Assembly (NCBI GenBank): GCA_024274855.1
Contig: JAJSAJ010000975.1
Coordinates: forward strand, 1 to 10,905
DNA from: Planctomycetota bacterium
GTDB lineage: Bacteria; Planctomycetota; Planctomycetia; Pirellulales; Pirellulaceae
Reading direction: 5' to 3'
DNA length: 10,905 bases
Shown: positions 1 through 5,688 of the stretch, in pieces
Position numbering within the stretch: position 1 is the first letter of the stretch
Layout: the number at the start of each line of letters is the position of its first letter
Position numbers and translations under genes: made by a program
The notes under the pieces: generated by a model
Database searches by the model: none
What the model was told of the DNA's origin: nothing
Seen by the model: only the letters and a program-made list of their open reading frames with translations

Positions 1-450
1 CATGCCGGTCCCTTCGAGCCGAACGTTGAACAGGCCACCTGCCGCAATGGCGGTCAGTTTCCTCATAACGGATATATCCCAATCGACCGATGGTTCGAAT
101 GCCAGCAGGTCGTTTCCATTGACGAAGAGCGAGTCGTTTTCCAGAGACAGAATCTGGATGCTTTTTCCTTGGTCGGCCAGGTACATTCGTCCGCGTCCGT
201 TGGCTTTGGTCAACCGTGCTCCTTCGCCCGTGACGGCCTTTTTCAGGAACTTCCCAACTCCCTTCTCCAAGATCCCTTCTCGCTCGAATCGGATCGTGCC
301 GACATACCCGACCATGGCGCCCGTTTTGATCCAGATTTGTCCGTCTAGATTGACCTCCAGCATGCGAGCGCTTTCCAGCTCGAACAGCCCCTCGCCCCGA
401 TCCTGCTGCCGCGTGGTCTCAATGAATTCCTGCAATGAATAACGAGCCAT
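1..450 (-). CDS. AIM24 family protein, 3' end missing
   Basis: The minus strand reads open from an ATG at 450 to the window edge, giving the first 150 residues with no stop. The product resembles the AIM24/DUF124 family (COG2013): a KTGAMVGYVG segment at residues 42-51, then FEREGILEKGVGKFLKK (55-71), a GEGARLTKANGRGRMYLAD core (75-93), and the late LLAFEPSVDWD (115-125) and GGLFNVRLEGTG (138-149) strands. Bacterial members are small beta-rich proteins of poorly known role; the mitochondrial member supports inner-membrane organisation. No signal peptide or membrane helix is visible, so a cytosolic location is inferred. A G-run at 458-463 (minus strand) sits 7 bases before the ATG as a weak ribosome binding site. 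Family members are usually about 220-260 residues, so roughly a third is off the window. Family assignment is fairly sure; function is not. Confidence 0.82.
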   Translation of the reverse strand, partial: MARYSLQEFIETTRQQDRGEGLFELESARMLEVNLDGQIWIKTGAMVGYVGTIRFEREGILEKGVGKFLKKAVTGEGARLTKANGRGRMYLADQGKSIQILSLENDSLFVNGNDLLAFEPSVDWDISVMRKLTAIAAGGLFNVRLEGTGM

Positions 451-588
451 TGAATTACCCCCCATTTCAAAAGAACGCTCCACCGAGTCAGAGTGACACC
501 GATTGGGAAATACTTGTTTGTGCTTGAAAAAATCGGTAAGACTTTAGCCATCCGCAGTAGACCGTGATCCGTCATTTCGCTTTATTGC

Positions 589-782
589 GGGTCGACCCCA
601 ACCGCCTTGTGCGGTTGTTGAAGAAGTCTCGTGGGCTAAAAAGGCTGGTTCTCGCAAATCCTCTCTCCCCAGCCCCGCGCCTTCGGCGGTGGCGCTGGGG
701 AGAGAGGGAGAACGGTTGGCATTCGCCTTTTAGCTGACGAGACTCGTTCACCCACGGGCAAGCCCGTGGGGGTCCTTGACCC
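589..782. repeat. Composite nested palindrome, MITE-like
   Basis: The segment reads nearly the same from both ends. Outer ends are GGGTCGACCCC (589-599) and GGGGTCCTTGACCC (769-782). Inside them lie two hairpins: CAACCGC/GCGGTTG (599-605 and 611-617, loop CTTGT) and CCCACGGGC/GCCCGTGGG (751-759 and 762-770). Next come inverted arms, GTCTCGTGGGCTAAAA from 626 and its partner TTTTAGCTGACGAGAC ending at 743. At the centre is a 14 bp stem (660-707). The two outer hairpins differ in stem sequence but occupy the same place relative to the arms. There is no ORF for a transposase, so this resembles a non-autonomous or REP/BIME-type element. A third copy of the arm plus hairpin is at 10775-10819. Confidence 0.75.
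660..707. repeat. Central 14 bp perfect hairpin of the composite repeat
   Basis: CCTCTCTCCCCAGC at 660-673 is exactly complementary in reverse to GCTGGGGAGAGAGG at 694-707. The 20-base spacer can pair further (CGCC at 678-681 with GGCG at 685-688 around a TTC turn). The stem has no following T-run on either strand, so it is not a typical intrinsic terminator, though it lies downstream of the beta-propeller gene's stop codon (836) on the minus strand and could stop or stabilise that transcript. Confidence 0.85.
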
Positions 783-835
783 GACCATTTGCAGCAATCG
801 GCTAAACAGTTACACAATTTGTTATTCGTTATTAA

Positions 836-2140
836 TTATTCCCCCACGCCGATCCGCCGATCGTTCCTCGGCTGATCGCTCCGTTGCCGGCTCCGCACAT
901 CGTAACAGAAAAGTGACTCGTGGTAACGAAGATAGAGTCGGCCGTCAAGCAGAACGGGATGCGCCCACGCGTCACGGACACGCTTTTTCACCAATTCAAA
1001 CCGGCCGGCAATCTCCAGAGTGTCGGGACCCGGCTTTAACAACCCGACGTTTCCACGCTCGTCCAGGCAGTATAGCCGCTGGTCGGCCCAAATCGCTGCT
1101 CCGGTCGAGAAACCTTTTTGCTCGCAACGCAGCTTGCCCGTTTTCCAGTCGACTCCCATCCACCACTTGTTCCTGCGATAACCGGCCGAATAAAGCGTAT
1201 TCCCAACCAGCACGGCACCACCGGTGACTGTATCAAGTGGATAGTGCCAGACCAGCTGGGGCGTAACACCTTGTCCATCCGCCTGCAGTCGATACACACG
1301 GCCTTCTTCCGCATAGGGTGTCACATAGAAGATGCAGGCGTCGCGGTAGACGGGGGTTGTGATGTTCGCTCCGAATCGGTTCTTTAACGGTACGGTCCAG
1401 AGTAGTTGGCCTGTTTGCGCATCGACACCGAATCCGTGTGCCGAGGAGCAATTTGCAATAATTCTGCGTCCGGCAAGCTCAAATAGAATCGGCGACGAAT
1501 AGGATGTCCGCTCGCCCGTTAGTGGCGGAGTGACCCAAGCTGTTTGTCCATTTGTCTTATTGAGTGCGGCAATCAGTCCCTTGTTGCCTCCCGGTGTCAC
1601 AATAACGTGTGGTCCGTCCACCAACAGGCACTCACTCAACGCCCAGGTGATGTTCTTGGCATCAAACCGCGTGCGCACATCAACCGCCCACACTTCGCGT
1701 CCCGTTTCCATATCGAGGCATACGGTGCGTCCATGAGCGTTCATGTGGAATATGTGGCCCTCACTAAATACACACGATGCACGCGCACCAGGATAGGAAC
1801 GCGTCCATGAGCGGCCGTTCTTAACGCTCCATACTTTGGAGCCATCAAGGGCCAGTGCGAAAATGACAAGGTCCTCGTCCACGTCCCCTGTGATATAAAT
1901 GCGTTTGCCGACGATAATCGGTGATGACCACCCGATCCCCAGAGCTTCAGATTTCCAGAGAAGTCTGGGCCCCCCTTCGGGCCAACTGGCCAGCAGACCA
2001 CGCTCCGACGAGATTCCATCGCGTCGTATACCTCGCCACTGAGGCCAGTCGGGCTCGGGTGACGCAATCAATCCTTCGGCACACAATCGGGTCACGAACA
2101 ACCCGAGTACCACGCAGCTTGTCAAAATGGGATGCCACAT
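836..2140 (-). CDS. Secreted PQQ-like beta-propeller repeat protein
   Basis: 434 residues. The N-terminus (MWHPILTSCVVLGLFVTRLCA) is a hydrophobic export signal, probably cut near residue 21. The mature part begins with a DWPQWRG block (31-37), then RDGISSERGLLASWPEGGP (40-58) and LGIGWSSPIIVGKRIYITG (67-85), a run typical of planctomycete outer-membrane/periplasmic PQQ-like propellers. Blades are marked by recurring W motifs such as SKVWSV, GREVWAVDV, GQTAWVTPP, GQLLWTVPL and QLVWHYPL, and the last by AHPVLLDGRLYLRYHESLFCYDV. No dehydrogenase active site was recognised, so it is probably a scaffold or binding protein rather than a quinoprotein enzyme; PQQ binding itself is not shown. The ATG at 2140 gives a clean signal peptide; a GAGG lies about 13 bases upstream, rather far for a strong ribosome site. 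No partner gene is adjacent. Confidence 0.9.
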   Translation of the reverse strand: MWHPILTSCVVLGLFVTRLCAEGLIASPEPDWPQWRGIRRDGISSERGLLASWPEGGPRLLWKSEALGIGWSSPIIVGKRIYITGDVDEDLVIFALALDGSKVWSVKNGRSWTRSYPGARASCVFSEGHIFHMNAHGRTVCLDMETGREVWAVDVRTRFDAKNITWALSECLLVDGPHVIVTPGGNKGLIAALNKTNGQTAWVTPPLTGERTSYSSPILFELAGRRIIANCSSAHGFGVDAQTGQLLWTVPLKNRFGANITTPVYRDACIFYVTPYAEEGRVYRLQADGQGVTPQLVWHYPLDTVTGGAVLVGNTLYSAGYRRNKWWMGVDWKTGKLRCEQKGFSTGAAIWADQRLYCLDERGNVGLLKPGPDTLEIAGRFELVKKRVRDAWAHPVLLDGRLYLRYHESLFCYDVRSRQRSDQPRNDRRIGVGE

Positions 2141-2170
2141 GCTGTGTTTCTAACCTCAAACATCGTTACG

Positions 2171-2180
2171 TTGTTAACAA
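2171..2180. promoter_or_regulatory. AT-rich perfect palindrome upstream of beta-propeller gene
   Basis: TTGTTAACAA is a perfect 10 bp palindrome centred about 35 bases upstream of the beta-propeller ATG (2140), where a repressor or activator could act. No regulator is encoded nearby and only one copy is seen, so this is a positional guess; a 10 bp AT palindrome can occur by chance. Confidence 0.25.
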
Positions 2181-2400
2181 ATGTCTAGCGATCAACGGGA
2201 GCAGGGCCAATGGGGGCTCCGGTGTGGTCGATTCTTCAGAGTGTTGTAGGTTAAGTTGTTGCGTGTTGGGTGCGTGGCACTATCGTAACATACGGATTCC
2301 GAACGTACGACGCCCGGCCGATCCAGGGCTGAGGTAGTCAATTTCTCGACGTATTGCGAGTTGGAGTGTTGCGGCTCCCGGTGGGGCTCGATCGTATTGT

Positions 2401-2503
2401 GGGGCATTCCACGGGAGGGCGAAGCGACTGCTGAGCCGTAACGTCAACCAGCGTCGACACGCTTCACCGGCTCGGCAGGAGCCTCGCCCTCCCGGTGCCC
2501 AGC
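2401..2503. repeat. Long imperfect palindromic repeat (CGGGAGGGCGARGC type)
   Basis: The left arm has CGGGAGGGCGAAGC (2412-2425) preceded by GGGGCA, then CTGCTGAGCCG (2429-2439). The right arm read on the other strand has CGGGAGGGCGAGGC (2481-2494) preceded by GGGCA, then CTGCCGAGCCGG. The two arms can form a stem of about 35 positions with a few mismatches and gaps. From general knowledge, repeats containing this GGGAGGGCGAGGCTCCTGCC sequence are frequent in planctomycete genomes. A lone arm recurs at 5416-5429. Confidence 0.7.
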
Positions 2504-2709
2504 TTGCGCTCATCGTCTTCCCAGTGGCCTGGACCGGCAGAATTCTGGAGAGAATGGAGGGCTTGGGCAAGGCGGGCGCGGTGTCTTGCAAGGTCCAGGT
2601 GTGCGCAGGTCCCCGCGAGCTGCGAGAAATCTGAGCATCGCGATTTGCCCTGAGTTGCGGGTTTCTTGCCTGCCCACTCTCGGGCCGCGTGCGCGGCTTC
2701 GGACGTCGT

Positions 2710-2731
2710 CACATCCAGCTCACATCCAGCT
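2710..2731. repeat. 11 bp tandem duplication
   Basis: CACATCCAGCT occurs twice head to tail (2710-2720 and 2721-2731) with no mismatch. It is in non-coding sequence and probably reflects slippage or a small duplication; no function is suggested. Confidence 0.8.
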
Positions 2732-2989
2732 CAGGAGCGGCGAGAGGTCTTGCGCGGTATCGAGCAGTGTTTCGCCGATAGTTGATTGATAATGCGCGAT
2801 GTGGGGGGGATGGGTGGAATGTTTTGATGGAAAATGAGCATGAATATGGTGGCATATTGGCAGCAATTCCCGCTGGCCCCTGAGGTGCCGCAAAAAAAGC
2901 CTGTTTTGGGTGTTTGCTTTTGTCAACACTCGTGGCAGGATCCCGTGTGCTTTGCCGGGTGTGGGCGTGCTGCGTTGAACCCGCTTCTA

Positions 2990-3010
2990 GTTCCGCCCGG
3001 CAGGCGGAAC
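2990..3010 (+). repeat. CGGCA-loop hairpin, copy 1
   Basis: GTTCCGCC (2990-2997) pairs perfectly with GGCGGAAC (3003-3010) around the loop CGGCA (2998-3002). The same loop on stems of different sequence occurs at 10667-10687 (opposite strand) and 10863-10883. The CTACTG following the stem is also shared with the 10667 copy. It lies about 220 bases upstream of the lipase start and is not followed by a T-run, so it is better read as a dispersed repeat than a terminator. Confidence 0.8.
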
Positions 3011-3034
3011 CTACTGCGGGACCTACTGCGGGAC
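3011..3034. repeat. 12 bp tandem repeat next to hairpin
   Basis: CTACTGCGGGAC occurs twice with no mismatch (3011-3022 and 3023-3034), followed by a further TG. GCGGGACCTACTG is also the 3' arm plus flank of the hairpin at 10667-10687 on its reverse strand. The tandem copies therefore look like duplicated 3' half-units of the CGGCA-loop hairpin family. Confidence 0.75.
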
Positions 3035-3228
3035 TGCTCCGCCAGCTGAAGCAGGCGGCTTCTTTAAAAAAGTGCTCAGATTGGCCTGTTGGGATCAGGT
3101 GTTGGTTTGGTAGAAGGCCCTTGCGTCGTGCGAGTTTCCCGAGTTCGAACCGTCAACGATACGCGAATCCAGCCATTACATCTCCGCATATCTCCGAACG
3201 ACGCATTGATTCGTCCTGGATTGTGCCA

Positions 3229-4110
3229 ATGATACGGGGTCCGATCGATGCGCTTGACTGGCTGCACCAATCGCTTCTCTTCGCAGAGCTTTCTTCGCTT
3301 GCCTACGAGGGTGAGAGCACCGTTCGTCGCGTGGCCAAGGCCATGGGATACCATCGAGTTCGTTTCTTCGACCGGGATGGGGCTCAGGCGTATGCATTGG
3401 ACAGCGTTCATGACTGTGTCATTGCGTGTCGAGGAACCGAGCCGACCCAGTGGAATGACATTCGTGCCGACGTTAACGCGGCGGTCGTGCTGGCGGAGAC
3501 GGTTGGGAAGGTGCACCGCGGCTTCAAGCAAGAAGTTGACGACCTTTGGCCATGTTTGGAACTAGCGCTGAAGCACAACGCGAAACCGATTTGGTTCACA
3601 GGCCACTCACTCGGCGGGGCGATGGCGACGATCTGCGCCGCGCGGTGCTTGCTATCGAACATTTGGTCGACCCCGAGCGGCCTGTTCACGTTTGGCAGTC
3701 CGCGTGTCGGGAACGGCCGGTACATCAACCACGTTACGGTCAGTCACTACCGTTGGGTGAACAACAACGACATCGTAACGCGGGTTCCCCCTGCATGGCT
3801 TGGTTTTCGCCATTCGGGTAAGGAGATCTATTTGGACTGGACTGGACAGATTCGGCAAATCAGTTCCTGGCAGCGATTTCGCGACCGTTTGCGCGGTGCT
3901 TTGAACGGACTTGCCAGACTTCGCATCGACCATTTCTCGGATCATTCGATCACACGTTACGTCCAACACATTGAGAATGCGGTTCTTCAACAGGAAGCGT
4001 CACGCCTGGCCGCGTCTCCGTGGTACCGTCTTTGGAGCAGGCAAACGCAGCAGATTGGCACGTCGGTTCGGGCCCCTTTTCGGCCGCAGCGTCGTTCCCG
4101 CGCGGGCTAG
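3229..4110 (+). CDS. Class 3 (fungal-type) lipase family protein
   Basis: 293 residues from the ATG at 3229. It fits the Lipase_3 alpha/beta hydrolase family, which hydrolyses acylglycerol or other ester bonds. Visible motifs in order: the RGT strand turn (68-70, oxyanion region), HRGF (96-99), the nucleophile elbow GHSLGG (125-130, catalytic Ser127), FGSPRVGN (155-162), VNNNDIVTRVP (177-187, likely catalytic Asp181) and DHSITRY (238-244, likely catalytic His239). The triad is thus complete. No signal peptide is seen, so the enzyme appears cytosolic as called; the tail is basic. The frame stays open back to 2914, but that extension runs through hairpin and tandem repeats and is unlikely to be coding. 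The ribosome site is weak; a GTG at 3223 is an alternative start. It converges with the channel gene, 14 bp away. Confidence 0.87.
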   Translation: MIRGPIDALDWLHQSLLFAELSSLAYEGESTVRRVAKAMGYHRVRFFDRDGAQAYALDSVHDCVIACRGTEPTQWNDIRADVNAAVVLAETVGKVHRGFKQEVDDLWPCLELALKHNAKPIWFTGHSLGGAMATICAARCLLSNIWSTPSGLFTFGSPRVGNGRYINHVTVSHYRWVNNNDIVTRVPPAWLGFRHSGKEIYLDWTGQIRQISSWQRFRDRLRGALNGLARLRIDHFSDHSITRYVQHIENAVLQQEASRLAASPWYRLWSRQTQQIGTSVRAPFRPQRRSRAG

Positions 4111-4124
4111 ATGCGAAGCCCGTG
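4101..4124. terminator. Possible shared hairpin between convergent genes
   Basis: CGCGGGCT (4101-4108) can pair with AGCCCGTG (4117-4124) with one G-T wobble, leaving an 8-base loop. It covers the lipase stop codon and fills the 14 bp gap before the channel gene's stop. A bidirectional terminator would be expected there, but neither strand has a T-run after the stem, so an intrinsic terminator is not proven. Confidence 0.35.
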
Positions 4125-5183
4125 TCAGGTCGCGATTAGCGCCGCTTGGTGCATTCTTGCCAGGGGCTCCTGATGGCCGACAACAATGACGACATCGCCG
4201 GCTTGGAATTGCATGCTCCCTCTTGGGCGGACGGTCGTTTTCCCGTCTTGATGGGCAATTGCCACGAAGACAATCGTCTCTTCCCTTTGGCCGAATTGAG
4301 CGATCGTTTGGCCGACCAATGTAGACCCGTCACGGATCGTCACTTCATTCAGTTCAAAACCGCCCTCGGTATGGCAGCCGGTCCTCAGAAACTCAGCCAG
4401 ATGCGGGCGAACGATCGCGGTTGCCACGTCGATGCCGGCCGCATAATGGGGCGAGACGACCAGTGATGCACCAGCGCGTTGCACTTTTTCGACGGCACCT
4501 TCCGTGTCGGCTCGGCACGCAATAAACGCATTTTCGTTGAAGTTTCGGGCACAAAGTGTGATAAAGACGTTTTCCGCGTCCGAATTAACCACACAGACAA
4601 CACCGCGAGCACGGCAGACACCAGCCTTTTGCAGAACATCATCCTCGGTGGCATTGCCTTGGATTACCAAGTAATTGTTGTCGAGTGCATCTTCGTATCC
4701 CAACTCGTTTTGCTCGACAACAACGAAGGAGAGCCCCTCGTCGGCAAGCTGTCTGCAGACCGTCTTGCCCATGCGTCCGAACCCGCAAACAATGATATGA
4801 TCGCTAAGTTGATTGATTTGTTTTTGCATCTTGAGTTTCCAGGCAAGTTGTTGACTGACGGTGATTTGCACTAACGCACTCATGCAGTAGGTGGTCGTGA
4901 CAATTCCGACTAATAGAACGATCGACGCGAATTTTTCGCCACCTGGCGACAGCCCCTCGTCACCATAGCCAACGGTCGTAATCGTAATCAGTGTAAAATA
5001 GAGCGACTGCCACAGACCCCAGCTGCGTTCGATCAATCGAAATCCGATTGTGCCGAACAGGACAACGCCGGCAAGTGCAACGAGGCAACGACGCACCGTC
5101 CTGGCGTTGGCGCTCTGCAGACTGCCTAGTCTGGCGAGCGAGCCGGAGGGCAACGGTTTACTTCGTGCAAGTTGACGCGTCAT
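4125..5183 (-). CDS. Two-TM potassium channel with RCK (TrkA-N/TrkA-C) domain
   Basis: 352 residues from the ATG at 5183. A transmembrane helix at about 33-50 is followed by a pore helix (57-68), the K+ selectivity filter TTVGYGD (69-75) and a second helix (about 86-109). The cytosolic part is an RCK domain: Rossmann motif CGFGRMGK (133-140) with an acidic residue ending the second strand (VVVEQNE, Glu157), NATEDD (177-182), VVNSDAENVF (198-207) and ACRADTEGA (222-230). A C-terminal RCK_C lobe runs from about 274 to 350, ending QAGDVVIVVGHQEPL. This is the MthK-like plan: a tetrameric channel in the inner membrane gated by a ligand-binding cytosolic ring. Reading from a GTG at 5306 would add 41 residues with no domain, so the ATG is preferred, although it has no clear ribosome site. 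A stand-alone gene; no Trk/Ktr partner is nearby. Confidence 0.92.
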   Translation of the reverse strand: MTRQLARSKPLPSGSLARLGSLQSANARTVRRCLVALAGVVLFGTIGFRLIERSWGLWQSLYFTLITITTVGYGDEGLSPGGEKFASIVLLVGIVTTTYCMSALVQITVSQQLAWKLKMQKQINQLSDHIIVCGFGRMGKTVCRQLADEGLSFVVVEQNELGYEDALDNNYLVIQGNATEDDVLQKAGVCRARGVVCVVNSDAENVFITLCARNFNENAFIACRADTEGAVEKVQRAGASLVVSPHYAAGIDVATAIVRPHLAEFLRTGCHTEGGFELNEVTIRDGSTLVGQTIAQFGQREETIVFVAIAHQDGKTTVRPRGSMQFQAGDVVIVVGHQEPLARMHQAALIAT

Positions 5184-5310
5184 GCTCTGGACATTCGAAA
5201 CAGGAGTGGATGGAAACCGATGGCAAAACCGGTGTGTCGATCGTATTGCCACTGGGCGGGACTCATCGACCGCTAAGGGTCTGTAACAAGATTGGACTGG
5301 AGTCACCAGC

Positions 5311-5330
5311 GACGCCTTGCAACAGGCGTC
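5311..5330. repeat. 7 bp-stem hairpin upstream of channel gene
   Basis: GACGCCT (5311-5317) pairs with AGGCGTC (5324-5330) around TGCAAC. It lies about 130 bases upstream of the preferred channel start and inside the longer GTG-started reading, close to its GTG. No T-run follows on either strand. It may be another small dispersed repeat or a 5' leader structure. Confidence 0.5.
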
Positions 5331-5415
5331 TTGCTACATGTTCATCGCTAACAATCGAGTCGTTTGGATTCCGTTTTCGGTGTGCGGTCAATCCGTCGAG
5401 CATCGCCAGTACCAG

Positions 5416-5429
5416 GCTTCGCCCTCCCG
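5416..5429. repeat. Lone arm of the CGGGAGGGCGAAGC repeat
   Basis: GCTTCGCCCTCCCG here is the exact reverse complement of 2412-2425 in the palindromic element at 2401-2503. No partner arm is visible nearby, so this is a half copy or remnant. A 14-base exact match between two intergenic sites is unlikely to be chance. Confidence 0.6.
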
Positions 5430-5688
5430 GAAACACGATTTCTCCGGATTCTGAGACAAAGCCTAGAATATCGTAGGTCATGCAGACGCGAGTGGCGGGC
5501 GCGTGAGGAAATCAGACACGGCATTCGGACGCCGATTGTGTGGATTTGCGCGACTGAACGACTTGTGCACAATGTTGCTGCCGGACAGCATTCTCGGCGG
5601 CTGGAGAAGTTCCTGAACGTTGTGAACGCGGCACGCGAACAAAACGTGCGTGTCGTTGTGCAGCCGGCCGTTGGTCCAAGGTATTCTG

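Larger units (their letters stand above)
451..835. other. Gap between AIM24 gene and beta-propeller gene
   Basis: No credible gene is visible here. Most of the gap (589-782) is a nested palindromic repeat described separately. Closer to the AIM24 start there is a 7 bp inverted repeat, ACCGATT at 498-504 and AATCGGT at 531-537, separated by 26 bases. It could be an operator-like site upstream of the AIM24 gene, but nothing else supports that. No convincing -35/-10 pair was found on the minus strand. The short stretch 783-835 is AT-rich and lies just after the beta-propeller stop codon. Confidence 0.6.
2141..3228. other. 1.1 kb gene-poor region upstream of lipase
   Basis: No ORF here gives a believable protein; the short ones change frame through repeats. 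Contents in order: the palindrome at 2171-2180; a C-poor, G/T-rich tract around 2240-2276; a palindromic element at 2401-2503; an 11 bp tandem repeat at 2710-2731; a G-rich, C-poor tract near 2770-2870 including a run of seven Gs; a hairpin at 2990-3010; and a 12 bp tandem repeat at 3011-3034. It separates the divergent beta-propeller (minus) and lipase (plus) genes, so both promoters should lie here. I could not identify them; a TTGACA-like hexamer on the minus strand (2921-2926) has no -10 partner at the right distance. Confidence 0.6.
5184..5688. other. 505 bp gap between channel and M16 peptidase genes
   Basis: No confident gene. It contains a 7 bp-stem hairpin (5311-5330) and a single arm of the CGGGAGGGCGAAGC repeat (5416-5429). 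Two weak coding possibilities overlap on opposite strands. A minus-strand 72-codon frame (5263-5481) runs through the repeat arm and lacks a ribosome site. A plus-strand frame ending at 5699 has a helix-strand-like stretch, RRLEKFLNVVNAAREQNVR then VVVQPAVG, but its upstream part looks random. The latter may be a decayed gene remnant; I do not call it as a gene. Confidence 0.5.

Noticed and set aside
2..442. Plus-strand open frame of 146 codons at the left edge
   Set aside because: Antisense to the AIM24-family gene. The minus strand gives recognisable family motifs, while the plus reading is Ser/Arg/Pro-rich and random-looking.
2464..2712. Minus-strand frame of 82 codons ending GTGRARLLPSR
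   Set aside because: Its C-terminal part is a translation of the GGGAGGGCGAGGC palindromic repeat; such peptides are common over-predictions in planctomycete annotation.
2921..2926. TTGACA on the minus strand as a -35 box
   Set aside because: At 17 bases downstream the sequence is CAGGCT, not a -10 box, and no gene on that strand follows within a sensible distance.
3140..3157. GTTCGAACC, like a tRNA T-loop
   Set aside because: The flanking bases do not form a 5 bp T-stem, and no acceptor stem, anticodon arm or CCA-side partner is visible on either strand.
2914..3228. N-terminal extension of the lipase to an ATG at 2914
   Set aside because: It runs through a hairpin and a 12 bp tandem repeat, shows no signal peptide or domain, and the family homology begins after 3229.
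5263..5481. Minus-strand frame of 72 codons between channel and peptidase genes
   Set aside because: No ribosome site, passes through a repeat arm (5416-5429) and a hairpin (5311-5330), and no family is recognisable. Kept only as a remark in the gap entry.
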